Assembly (NCBI GenBank): GCA_964058805.1
Contig: CAXKVV010000053.1
Span: 310,001-374,000 of the forward strand
DNA from: Schoenoplectus triqueter
Taxonomy: Eukaryota; Streptophyta; Magnoliopsida; Poales; Cyperaceae
Reading direction: 5' to 3'
DNA: 64,000 nucleotides
The position numbers and the translations under genes are program-made. Within the stretch, counting starts at the first letter, position 1, and each line of letters opens with the position of its first letter. Positions 34,040 through 45,854 of the stretch are shown one piece after another. The notes below the pieces were generated by a model, which ran no database searches, was not told the DNA's origin, and saw only the letters and a program-made list of their open reading frames with translations.

Positions 34040-34420
34040 TACAGAAGAATGATAATAACCGTCTGTTTAAAGTATTTACAAAAAGTTTCTAATTAAACAA
34101 TACTTACAATGATTTCAAAGCTTCTTTCATCACTTGAAAATAGAAACGCTATTCTGGCAAATTAAATTTGGAAAAGGTTAGATCTTTTAACTTTTCTAAA
34201 TAACTAGTCGCTTAATTATTTTGATTAAACAAGTGACAAATTGATAGGCAGCTATATATTTTGTTTGTAAACAAGACAAACAAAAGGAACATCCAGTTTT
34301 CTTCTTAACTGCAATGTTAAACAAAATTAGTACTAAAAAATTGTTCATGTTACAACAGTCACAATAAAATGGACTAAATTGAGTTACATGTCCGACAACA
34401 TAAAAAAAAAAATCTGGACA
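34040..34420. repeat. Distal part of SSL duplication unit, copy B
   Basis: Matches 21901-21960 and 22555-22690. Shared words include CTGTTTAAAGT, AAGACAAACA(A/G)AA(A/G)GAACAT and AACTG(C/T)AATGT. It marks the far edge of the tandem duplication and is separated from SSL B by several later insertions. No gene. Confidence 0.6.
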
Positions 34421-35199
34421 CACAAAACCTATGGATTTGCACTATCAACATGTATGCGGCGACTAGTGTCGGGCTTCTATAATGCAGACTCAGTTTCATT
34501 TAGATGTTTTATCCAAAGTAATGAAAATTTCACTTAAATCATACTTCCATCTGTCAAAACTCTAAAAATAAAATCACGGAACCTCTGGGAGTACACTTTC
34601 GTATCAACTGCTGGATGGAGGTGGGGGTCATACTGCACCTATTTGTATGCATGCTGGAGGATTTTAGATATATTATAATTTTATAGAATATCAATAATTC
34701 CAAAGTATAGTAATACATCATGAAATTCGCCAGTTGGTTCCAATGAGAGGTGATTCTTAAGACTTTATTTATGAGATTTTATATTAAATATAAATTACAT
34801 AAAAATATTATTTTAGAAAAAAAAATTAAAAATTAATTTCTTAATTGTTATATTAGATATAAAAATTTGATTTAAATAACGTTCAATAAATATTCAAGAT
34901 TTTGATATCATTTAAAGATGAAAATGATTTATAGTATTATGTATTAAGAAATCATATGATAGTTTTTAATTTTTTTATATTAGGTATTAAGATTTTATAT
35001 ATCGTCCATAAAACGGTCTAGAGAGTTTCAAAGGAGCCACTATTATTTAGTGAGCAGTTTAACTACATCATGTGATTATTTCTATCTTTATGTAAAAATA
35101 GACATTAGATCTTTATTGTTATTAGTTTATCGAAGATAGAAATTAATTGTATAACTATTTTTAATATTCAAATAAGAGAGTAAATAATTATTGTTGACT
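34421..35199. other. Gene-free AT-rich DNA
   Basis: No reading frame, RNA gene or transposon end recognised. Confidence 0.4.
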
Positions 35200-35765
35200 T
35201 ATATTTTAAGACATTATAGTTTAGAAATATAGACTTGTTCATATCTTGATGACCGTTCAAATATAAATTTATTAGATATTATGACATCATTTGTGTGTTT
35301 TAAGACTTGAAACATTTAATTTTAATACATTAAAATTTAGGTATATGAACTTATCCATCCTTATGGATGCTCAAATATAAATTTTAAGCTCAAAATATAA
35401 TTTATAACATTAAATATTAAGACGTCGTATTTCTCATGTTAAAACTTAAGACATTTAGTTTTAAAATAATGAGATTCAAGTAAAAATACTTATTAATATC
35501 CTAATTGTCGATCAAATATATATTTTAGTTCAAAATATAATTTATAATATTATATATTAACATGTCGTATTTCTCTTATTTAGACTTGAGACATTTAATT
35601 TTAAGATATTAAAGTTCATATATAAATACTTGCTCACATCTTGATTATCGTTCAAATATAAATTTAAAATTTAAAATATAATTTGATATATTAGATATTA
35701 AAACTTTATTTCTTCAGTATTAAAATTTTAAACTTTCGATTTTAAGACTTTGATAATTATTCGTA
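35200..35765. repeat. Degenerate tandem repeat, period ~115-141 bp
   Basis: The phrase TCAAATATAAATTT recurs at about 35257, 35371, 35512 (one variant) and 35651. Around it, AGACATTTAATTTTAA, CTTGTTCATATCTTGAT and GTCGTATTTCTC blocks recur in the same order. About four diverged units are visible. No coding content. Confidence 0.7.
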
Positions 35766-36389
35766 AACAGATGGTTTATTGATGTTCGAGAACATAATCA
35801 ATGACTTTTTCAATTGAGGTACAGATTAGAATACAATTAGTTGATCTCAAATTATTAACCTCATTTTCCCTTGCCAAATAGAAGAAATACAGCAACTAAA
35901 TAAAAATAACTAAATATTGCATGTACATAAATAGTCAACCCAATCGTTATCAAGAGTTAACTTACCTTGGCCGATGATGCTTCATGCTTTCTACCATGCA
36001 AATTGTTAATAGGATTATTTATTCAAAAAATTTCCAAACATAAATTTGTTACTCCATGCTTGCCAGATAGTGGCAAATTCACACTAAACTGACACAAAGC
36101 ATGTGCGTGAAAAGAGTGCAGACGCGCGCACAAAAAAAAAACACTACTAGAAACGCACGATGTACGTCTTTAAGTCTTAACTAAATATCTGCATAGTAAT
36201 ATTTGTAAACAAAAAGATTATGTCCAAATTAACTGCTATTGTCACAGCTCGAAAAACACAGATCATCCTTCTAGTATAAACATGGCTAATACTAATTAAC
36301 AATCAAGCCAGAAGTGCACATGTAAGCACTGCAGATTTGGAAAATTGGCATATACACTTCCAAATTCCAATTCCCCAAACACTATTTGG
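35766..36389. other. Intergenic DNA 3' of RED/SMU2 gene
   Basis: Holds the 3' UTR side of the RED/SMU2 gene. An isolated CACTACTAGAAA word at about 36142 resembles a CACTA end, but no partner end was found. Otherwise featureless. Confidence 0.4.
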
Positions 36390-39300
36390 TCAAACCCTAG
36401 ATTTCTTGCTGCTAGGCATGTCATCTTCATAACCGCCGCCGCCATCACCAATATCAACCCCATCTTTCTCGGACTTCTTTCTAGCAAGGATTTTGTTGAT
36501 CTTGTGTAGGTCATTTGTGAGCTTATGGTCTTTGTTTTGCTTGCGTGTCTTCCTCCCATCCTGCATTTTCACACCAAACTGAAATGCTGCCTTTGGCATT
36601 GCCTCCTTTTGCTCGTTGTATGATGCCCACTCCTCTTCGGTCTCAAAGTCCCATCTGTGGAGACGCCCCTTGGCCTACAACAATTTCCAATATTAGAAAA
36701 GAAGATACCATAACTGATATTATGGTAACTAATGACACTTTGACTTGTTGATTAGGTACTTCTATTAATTACATGGCTGATTTATCCTCCCATTAGCCTG
36801 TCTGGTACGGTATTAAGCAAGTTTCAGTCATTTTGATACTAGTAGCTGCTTATTTTCTTTTGTATTAGTTCATCTTAACATTATTTAATCCATCTCACCA
36901 AAAAAAAAGGAAAAACAAAGAAAAAAACATCCCCCAAAACATTTAAGCTGCTGGCATGTACAGGAAATTCATGTTCCAATTATCAGTATAGCTAACAAAA
37001 TACAGAAAAAGATGGAAAAAATATCTTACTCGACCACCCATGTCCATCTTAGTCAGATCAGCCTCATCATCACTATCAACTACCTCATGATTATACTCCT
37101 GGTACCCAGGATAGCACTCTGAATAACTCTCTGATATAAAACTCGGATCCTTCTCACGAGCATCTTTTTCTTTCATCTGAAGGAGCCTCTGATCATCCCT
37201 CTTGAAGACTGAGCCCAAACCGCGATCCTTTTGATCCTGGGTCATGATCTGAGGGTCCTCAGCCTCGACCTGGCCCGACAACATATCATAACCTTGCATA
37301 GTTGGTTGGAGGTATTGCTCTGGATAACCAGCTGCCGCCAGCTGCTCAGCATACTGCTCTGGGTACTGGTAGCCAGCTGACCAATCTGCCCCTGCATAAC
37401 CTGCCAACGCCATCTGGGCTTGAGTTCCATCATAGCCTTCCTGCACGAGAAAGAAAATATGATGATTTCATCAGATAGTGCAGCGTGTTTATTTATGCTT
37501 GTGGCAATTTTAGTGAGCTCCTGATGAGAAGAATCACTTATATGAAAAGAAGTTATTTAAAAAAAATAAGAAGGAAAATCAATAAAACTCTCCAAAAAGT
37601 GAAAATAACATACTCCTGAGAAATGCTTTTATTTCCAAATGTGGAAGTAAAAGATGAGCATTTTTTTTGAAGTTAGGGCAGCATTCCCATGATCTACAAG
37701 GTATGTGAGGTATTTATATCACATAGGGGGGAGTACAAATGACAATTTCAGACTTTTCACAAAAACAGATTTTGTGCAATAAAGGTTATTTTGTGTTCCA
37801 TCTAGCAGATTAAAACGCTGAGACGAGTCGATAAATAAGCCACAATCAATAACTAAGAAAAACTAAATGAACTCACAGTTGGTTGCCATGTGTAAGTAGG
37901 TTCAGAAGGAGGAACAGGACCATAGGCCGGCTCATCAAAGTAAGACTGCCTCTCCTGGGGTTGTCGCGGTGACTCTGCCATATCATCTAAAACTGGGCTA
38001 CCGTTGGTTTCTTTTGTGGGAACAGAATATTTGACCCCTTCCCCAACAAATATGTCGTCATCTTCTTCTCTTGAAATTACAGGAGGTGGCAGTTTCTGTT
38101 TCTCATTTACACTAGAGATGTTTTTTAGGGGAGGCGGTGGCGGTAGCATTTCTCTCTCCAGATGGTGTTTTGAACTTGAATTATTGTTTTGCTTGGGTTT
38201 CACTTCTTCATCATGACCATTGCCAGAAGAAAAATTGACTGTACAGAGAGTACATTTAGAGGAAGACAGCATTCAGTACTTGCTTTTTTAAAGATAATAT
38301 ACAACACTTGCCTGCAACTATCGCTTCTCTTTTCCTTCTCAATTTGAGATGTAAATAAAAACAGCCAATTTATAAATCAATTAAAAAGATATAATAAGTT
38401 GAATGCAGATAGCATTTGCCTCTGAATCTAGTTTTGATTTAGTAAGCTCTATATTGATAAAATCAAACCAGGTGAACTACTGTTCTCAAACAATTAGGTC
38501 GCCTTTATTAAATGTAGTCAGGCATTACATGCTAATACCTGGATATAATTAGTCTATGCTGTAAAGACCATGAGTAACTAACAGCCACAATGACTAGTAT
38601 TAAGTTTACTAGGATAGCACTTAAATAGAACACTTACATCTGGGATCTTTCTCTTTTTTCTTTTTCTTTAAGACCTTGCCAGATGAACCAAGCCGCAAGT
38701 ATGCCATAATTTTAGCTATTCTATCAAGAACTGAACCATCCACGCTGACTGTTACCATTTCCTGCAAACAAAAAGTGAAAGGCAAAAATCATTGGAAAGT
38801 TAATGCCAGCATAATGACAACAGGCTGCCCAGTTTTGTCACTACTAGTTTCTTTACTGCCAACTTATAAACAGATTTGGTGATGGTTTTATCAGCCAGAC
38901 TGCACGGTTCTTGAACACTGCTTCCTTGGAAACTTTATATGAGAGCTGCCTGGTGACACATTAGTAGCTGTATAGCTTTTGGGTGGTGGGTTTTGTGGTC
39001 TTGTGCTTACTCTATCTTACTATTTGTTTTGGATGTGGCTGGTATATAGATCCAGCCGCAGTTAATATTACACTTCTGGTGAATAAGAGAGTGTGAATTG
39101 GCTGAGCTGGCAGCTGAATTGGTGTTCTGTGTGTAAGCATCTTTTTTTCTTACTGATGAGCTGTAGTATCCCAGCAGCATGTTTCTTTATTACTCTATGA
39201 GCCATATACTGCTGGAGGTAACTTTTGGAGGTTTTTTCGGTAATGATACTGGGCAGTAACCAGGAAATATCAGTTCAATACCAGCCAGTCACGGGTTATA

Positions 39301-41668
39301 ATAGGCAGCTTCTTGAAGCCATATTTTGTACAAAAAAAGAGGAAAAACAAAATAAGCATAACATAGGGGGACAAATGCAAACCTCTGGTACAGGGCAATC
39401 GGCTTTACTTCTATGAAGAGTAGTTGGGATATCATGAGTGAATCCATCCTCCTTGTTTTATATATTTATTTATAAAAGAAAATTAGAAAGTAATTAGCTA
39501 GTGCTTTATATACAGAAAACATTATAACAATATAATGAATGCACCATTTTAAATTTCAAAGCACAAGGCAACTTTATAGAATGAGCATGTGGTTAAATAG
39601 TTGTATTATTGACTGAATTTAATGGGGAGGGATCCCTTGACAGTCTTGAAAATGGATTTTTAAATAAATTCAAAAAAATCTTAAAATGAAAAAAGTTTAC
39701 AGGTGCGTTCTTTTACTTATAGATTGACAATGTTTCAAACCTCAAATTTAACGGTCTTTGATGGACTATCAAACGATAATGAAATTGCAAGAAATTTGAA
39801 ACACTTGCAATCTACAAGTATAAGAACATATCTACAATCTTTTTTCTATTTTAAAAAATATATACATATTTATTTAAAAATCCATTTTCAAGGTTGTCAA
39901 AACCCACTGTCAAGGGATCACTCCCCTATTGTAATATACATACCATGTCATAAACAAATGCCATCCGACCAGGAAGGAACATCTCACTGGCCTTGCTCAC
40001 AACCTGGGGTTTTATGATCCACTGATATACTGACTGCTCCCATGAAAAAAGGAGAAAAAGTAGCATCAGACTTATTGAAACTTTAATTGAGAAGAAAATT
40101 TTGCTCTATACAGTCTCAAGCTCAAAATCAAAAGATTTAATATGTTTGAAATTACCTTTGCTGTAGCAGTACGGAAAGAAACATCTTTATCTTCTATTAT
40201 TGCTCTGCAGATGAAAAGTGAAGCTAAGAACCAACAAATAACAATAAAAAAAGCTGCATTCGAACTTGTAAAATGTATGCACCTTGGTGTTCCCTCCTTT
40301 GCATCATCAAAATCAGGTTTCTTCTCAATTTCACTCTTGATCTTATTGAGTAAAGCATAATCCAAACCTTTAACCAAATGTGTGTGCTCCAAGTCACCTT
40401 TAAACATTTGAGTGAGCAAAAGAAATTAGATTGAATGCCTCCATATATCAAGATCATTCAATTTAATTGAGCAGAATTTGAAAAACAAGATTTGCCGTAG
40501 CTAAATCAAAAATCATGCACAACCTGACAGAGTAGTACAAAAAATAATGTAGCTTCTAGCAAGGTTAGAAGTCAAATGGGTCAAATTACTGTTCTCTGTA
40601 TCTAAATTTCCTCTTTCCCAACAACAACAACAAAGCATTTAGTCCCAAATAAATTGGGGTAGACTAGAAATGAAACCCAATCTCAGAGTCATCACAAAAG
40701 AAAATCAGACTTGCAGGATTTCCTCTTTCCCAAAAAGGGGAAAAAACTAACAAGCTATTGCAATTTGTTTCTAAAGTTTATATCTCAACAAATGGTAACA
40801 AAATAGTACTATTACATATCACTATACGCACCTCCAAGGTACTTGCTCTTCTCTATAGCTAGCTTGTGTGCATCTGCTGACCTGAAATGTTAAGCATAGA
40901 TGAGGACATAAAATCCAAAAAGTTAACATGGACAAGAAGCAACGACTTCCATGCTGGCCAGCGTAACCTTTTGTCAAGTAGTACAAAAATTTTACTTGAC
41001 CTGACATACATGGAATCAACAGTACTGCATAAATAAGATTGGCACTGTTTATTCTCTTCAAGTTTAGACCAAATATAACAATAGAGCCTTAAGCACTAAT
41101 TTGCAAACAAAGTTCAAACTACACTATAATACCCTAATTAAATACAAGCTAATGAAACTAACAGTAAATGAAAAACATAAATAAAATTAAAGTAGGTAGC
41201 TTTCCAGCATCCCACCAGAGTTACAAACACTGATCTGACTGGTACAGTACCTGAAATCTAGGACTGGTAAAGCACTGTTAACAATATGACTGAAACAGTA
41301 AACGGTAGCAACTTGAAGATTAAGTACTATTAACAACGTACCCCAAATCAATTGCACCAGGTGGAGCCACGGCATGGAAGGCACCGAGCTCAGTTGGCTC
41401 ATAGTCAGGGTTTTGATCTTCTCTCCTCTCCTTAGCACGGTCTCTGTATTTAGGGGCCTCTGGTTCTTCTTTCTTCTCCTCTCTGCAACACAGAAAAAGA
41501 ATTAGTTCAAATTGCAATGAATCTGCAAAATCCATAATAAATCCGTGGGAAACATAAAATTGAAACTGTTTGAGTCACTCGCCCATATATAGAACGCGCT
41601 AGTGCAAAGACTACTTACTTTTTGCGCATAAACCGCTCCTTGTAGCTGCTCTTCTTCCCCGACGACAT
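36390..41668 (-). CDS. SMU2: RED/SMU2 spliceosomal protein
   Basis: Eleven exons on the minus strand: 41668-41619, 41482-41342, 40881-40832, 40397-40283, 40204-40156, 40033-39944, 39451-39383, 38761-38638, 38238-37877, 37440-37030, 36674-36390. All junctions are GT-AG and frames join to 581 residues, close to animal RED. The protein is the plant homologue of RED (IK), partner of SMU1 in the spliceosomal B complex, a nuclear role in pre-mRNA splicing. Seen: N-terminus MSSGKKSSYKERFMRKK, RED_N words PTELGAFHAVAPPGA, TAKSVYQWIIKPQ and MFLPGRMAFVYDM, then a low-complexity proline/glutamine middle, and the RED_C block LHRWDFETEEEWASYNEQKE with MPKAAFQFGVKMQ and a basic tail. Introns carry a foldback MITE and a LINE tail. 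The acceptor of exon 4 (TTTAAAG) has a weak pyrimidine tract. Confidence 0.93.
39623..39927. mobile_element. Foldback MITE, family F, copy 2, in a RED/SMU2 intron
   Basis: Starts TGGGGAGGGATCCCTTGACA and ends TGTCAAGGGATCACTCCCC, with arms complementary through AAAATGGATTTTTAAATAAA and the inner blocks TTTGATGGACTATCAAACGA and ATAATGAAATTGCAAGAAA. It has the same inner words as copies at 10.8 and 59.2 kb. It lies within the sixth intron (39943-39452), so it is transcribed in the pre-mRNA as a hairpin. Confidence 0.82.
40618..40680 (-). mobile_element. LINE (RTE-type) 3' end fragment in RED/SMU2 intron
   Basis: CCCAACAACAACAACAAAGC, then a block reading TTAGTCCCAAATAAATTGGG and GTAGACTAGAAATGAAACCC. 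This is the common plant repeat whose minus-strand reading ends in a TTG microsatellite tail. I attribute it to RTE-type LINEs or derived SINEs from general knowledge. Only the last ~60 bp is present. Confidence 0.55.
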
Positions 41669-41725
41669 CTTCCCCTTACAAATTACCCCCAATCCGAATT
41701 AAACACAAAACCCTAGGCCGAGTGT

Positions 41726-41735
41726 TTATATAAAC
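41726..41735 (-). promoter_or_regulatory. TATA box of RED/SMU2 gene
   Basis: TTTATATAAA lies about 60 bp upstream of the ATG at 41668 on the minus strand, leaving a short 5' UTR. The 17-mer ATAAACCGCTCCTTGTA right next to it (41730-41746) is duplicated inside coding exon 1 (41628-41644). Confidence 0.55.
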
Positions 41736-41749
41736 CGCTCCTTGTAACT

Positions 41750-41990
41750 CCAAGGTAGGAGAAAACGTTATAATTGGTTATATGGCCTTTCTAGTTTCCA
41801 GTTTCTACCTCTGCAACCTAGCGATTTCTTGCTCGATGAATCATGTCAGAGGCTGCGCAGGCAACGGAGAGAGCTACAAAAGTTGCGACTCATAATTGCC
41901 ATTGTCGCTCTTACTGGGCTATTATAAATTGGGCTGAATTGGAATTAAAAATGATTAGGCCTACATGTGCCTGATAACTTGTAGAATTTT
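41750..41990. other. Proximal upstream region of RED/SMU2
   Basis: Contains a GC-richer stretch (about 41790-41900). No second divergent gene was found. Confidence 0.35.
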
Positions 41991-41994
41991 GGGT

Positions 41995-42805
41995 AATACC
42001 TTCGTAGACCCTCAATTTTTTTACGTGTAATTAGTTGACTCCCCAACTTTTAATTTTGATATATATATCCTTAAACTATTAAATTCATGGCAAATTATCT
42101 CTGACAGTTAATTGACTTATAATAATTCATATTTAATTGTAATATCACAAAAATAACCTTGTATGCATATACGATTATAGATTTCAATAATTATGTTGCA
42201 TATACTTTTAATTTATAAAAATAATTATAGAAATCTAATTAAATATTAATAATATATATTTACTGTGTCATTTTTAATTATATTTTACATAACTTATTTT
42301 TTATAATTATCATAAAATAGCTATATAAATAATTTAAATTAATAAAATATTTATTGTATGTAAATATGAAAAATCTGAACACCATGTGATTAATAATTAT
42401 TTTTTATTAATTTAAAAATTAATTTTGAAAATTAAAATATAAAAATAATCTTTCATTATGAATTTTAATTATTTATTGAAATGCATATACAAAGTAGATT
42501 ATATAAATAAAAATAGAAAATGAGATTAAAAATATATTATGTGATGTGAATGTTATTTAATTGGCTCTTTGTATTTTTATAAATAAAATATATATAAAAC
42601 ATAATATTTAATTTATAATTTTATAAATATACAAAGTTATTTTTATCATTTTATAACTAAAAATAAAATGTTATATAGTTAATTAATTGTTCGGAGATAA
42701 TTTGTCATAGATTTGAGAGTTCAGAGGACATTTGTCAAAATTAAAAGTTCGGGGATTAATTTATCACAAGTGAAAAATTTAAGAGTATGTGGAGGCATTA
42801 ATTTT
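41995..42805. mobile_element. Long-TIR AT-rich MITE
   Basis: Left arm: GTAATTAGTTGACTCCCCAA, CTTTTAATTTTGATATA, then GGCAAATTATCTCTGACAGT. Right arm, complementary: GGAGATAATTTGTCATAG, CAAAATTAAAAGTTCGGGG, ATTAATTTATCACAAG. Arms are ~130 bp around a ~550-bp AT-rich core without ORFs. Target duplication not resolved. Confidence 0.7.
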
Positions 42806-44398
42806 TCGGGTACTCTATTCTAGAGTACTATATGACGACTGTTTTTTTTTTCTTTTTCTCAGAATTTACAACGAAAAGACAGTTTTTTTTCCTGAGAATT
42901 TTTCTCAGAATTTACAACGAGCACTTTCTGAATTATATGGGATTTTGCACATCTATTAAAACATTATTTTTTCATTTGTACGGATTTTCTATTACTTACA
43001 AATTGCGCTACGAAGCATGAACGAAGCGCTTTAAAACAAGTTCTCTCTCTCCACTATATCCATTTTCTGTTACTTACAGTTTTTTCTTTTACATTTAACT
43101 GGTACATTTTAAAATTCTATTCATTTTTAGTGGATATAAATTGATTTGTATTGAATGTAAGACAAATAGCAGCTCCCTATTACTTTTTTGTATGTATCAT
43201 GCAATAAGTTAAGACACGCTGCTCAACTGTTGTATTCTTTTTTTTCTCAACAAAAAAAAACTGTTCAACTATGTTGTCAAAAGTAATACAATTGATTATT
43301 TCTCTCGTCACGCTAGCTAAATTACTGGCATGAGAATTTAATGCGACAAAGTGTATCAGCTGAACTTATTTTGTCAAATGTGTTGCAAATTTGAGATATC
43401 ATCACTTGAGTATCACTGTTTGTTTACAGCTTGTTATAAAATTGAGTTTGTTGAAGTCTTTTACAATTGGATCTTTATGAATATATTTAACTGCAGAATA
43501 ATATATTTTTATTATTTTTTGAGACAAAATGAGAGTTAAATCTTTTAGTTGTAAATATTAATTATAATGAAAAAATTCAATGAAAAAGCAAAATGAAATT
43601 AATCTAGCTGCTTTTGATTAGGTTGATAGATAGGAAAAGCAAAATAAATTCATTATGATTTTTAGTACACGAAGTTACAAATTGCAATTTTTTTCCTCAA
43701 ATTAAGTGCTCCGACTTGTAGCACACACAACTTTAAAGCCAGTTTAAATGCAAAGACTTACATCACTAATCAAATCATCTATTTGATGCAGTTCACCCTT
43801 TATCAATTACATTATTTCTAGTCATCAGTGTTTCGTCTTCTTTTCTTCCATTATTAGTATCTTAATCTTTCCAAAACTTTGCAATCGCTTACCTGCTACC
43901 AAATTTCATTACTTGTTCATTTTCTCAATAAGTATGGGAACACATCAATTCCTATGAGTCTTAAAATTATTGGACCAATTATTGAAGCTAGTGAAACATA
44001 ATTTTTGATGTTGAAAGAAATTAACGAAAGTAAATTATGTATTTTAAATTACTTGAATGGCTAAATATACCTCAGATAACGTGAGAAGATATATGTGAAA
44101 TATCCTTTTACGAGGATATATATGGCCTTGCCATTAGAAATTTGCATCACTAACACAGCCTATAGACATTTTGAATTTCATTTGATGAATATTAACAGAA
44201 GAATTTAATTATTATTTTTTATTGAATGTTAATATGCATATCAAATCTAATAATTTTTCATCAGCAATACTAAACATTCTATGAGAAAAAAAATCAGTAT
44301 TTATTGTTCGATCAAACAAGAATACTTACAAAATATTTGCTTTAACAAAATATTTGCTTTAATACTCAAAGAGGTTCTAAATTTTGTATTATGATAAC
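42806..44398. other. Gene-free AT-rich DNA
   Basis: No supported gene. A direct repeat of TCAGAATTTACAACGA occurs at about 42859 and 42906. Short frames here are chance openings. Confidence 0.4.
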
Positions 44399-44400
44399 AA

Positions 44401-44410
<10 letters not shown>

Positions 44411-44472
<62 letters not shown>
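44411..44472. repeat. 62-bp perfect palindrome of AAT/ATT repeats
   Basis: A run of AAT units switches at 44441/44442 to ATT units, giving two perfectly complementary 31-bp arms with no spacer. It could extrude a cruciform or fold in RNA. It lies about 100 bp left of the CACTA element. Confidence 0.95.
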
Positions 44473-44569
44473 GTCCTTGTCATTGATTCAGAAACTTCAT
44501 CATTAGCATAGCTCATCATACGATCAAATGAGAGCCCCATAACAACGAAATGATGAAGAAGAAATTAGT

Positions 44570-45851
44570 AACTATGAGAGAAAAAGACCTTTAATAATGG
44601 TTATTGACTAAGTTTAACAATTATTTTCTAATCATTATAAAAGAGGGTGTTTAGAAAAACTATTAAATAATCTTTTACAAAATTACAGTTATTTAGGAGA
44701 TGAAAATGACATTTAACAATGGTTTGGATAAGGAACCGTTGTCAAAATCCTTAACAATGATCCTTTGACCATAATCATTGTTAAAGATTTATTTAACAAC
44801 GGTTTGGATCTCAAAATCATTGCTATATAGAGTTTTGACGATGGTTTTTTTTGCCCAAAACCTTTATTAAAGTCATTTGTAAAAAAAATTAACTTTAACT
44901 TTAACTAACAAAAAATTGTATACAATACGAAATGAAGGTAGATTTATATATAAGAATAAATATTATGGTATATTATTCATTCAATAATTAATCTAAAAAA
45001 TATAATTATTCATTCAGTGAAAAAAATATATTTATTCAAGAATACATTTTATTCATGCGATAATATAAAAATCTATATATTTTTAAGAAAAAATAAATAA
45101 ATAACTGAAAAAATATATCTTAAATCTTCAAACACATTTTTGAGGGTCAAAACGTATTTTTTAGCGTCGAAACTCATCATAACAACATAAGTGATTAACC
45201 ATGTAAATCTCATCGCATGATTTTCGTGGTCGCGTATAACATCACAATCGAAATTCCATATTAAAAATTATGATCGTTTGAAATTGAGATGATTGAGATT
45301 TAATTTTGAGATGTCTGTTCTTTTATTTTTTTTTCTCTTTCTTTCTCTTTCTCTGTTCCTCACCTCTCTTTTATATATGAAATAGGGAGGAAGGAAGGAG
45401 AGTGATAATCTGTGAGATTTGGGTTTTTGAGTTTTAATTTTTAGATTGTTAGATCGGAATGAATAAATTATGAGATTGAAAATTTTAGTAATTTATGGAA
45501 GTAAATAGCTGAAATTTTATTAGTGCATTATTTTCTAACAAAGCCAAAATTTGATCACCCATTAGCAACGATTTCTTATCAAAATCATGCTAAATACTAC
45601 GTTTAACAATGATTTTTTATAAGGAATCATTGTTAAGGGTGCTATTTAACAACGATTTCTTCAAGGAAGTGTTTCTAAAGGGGTGTGTAACTTTTGTGTG
45701 TGTCCGAATTTTTTTCAAATATTTTTTATTAAAAATTATTATAAAAAAGTTTTTACTATTTTCAGTAATATTATTGAGCCATTTTAATAATATATTTGTT
45801 CTATAAATATTGTTAAAGAGGTGTTGGCTAAGTTCATTTTCAGTTGTAGTG
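44570..45851. mobile_element. Non-autonomous CACTA element, second copy (AGT TSD)
   Basis: The right end CAGTTGTAGTG is the canonical CACTA terminus. The left end is mutated to AACTATGAG. The 3-bp duplication AGT flanks it (44567-44569, 45852-45854). The interior matches the element at 26620-27801 in reverse orientation (for example TTATTCATTCAATAATTAAT against its complement near 27503-27522), with subterminal AACAATGATT-type repeats. Length 1,282 bp. No transposase. The eroded left end suggests it can no longer move. Confidence 0.85.
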
Positions 45852-45854
45852 AGT

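Noticed and set aside
36130..36160. CACTACTAGAAA word resembling a CACTA terminus
   Set aside because: No complementary end or target duplication found nearby, so a single 12-mer is not enough to call an element.
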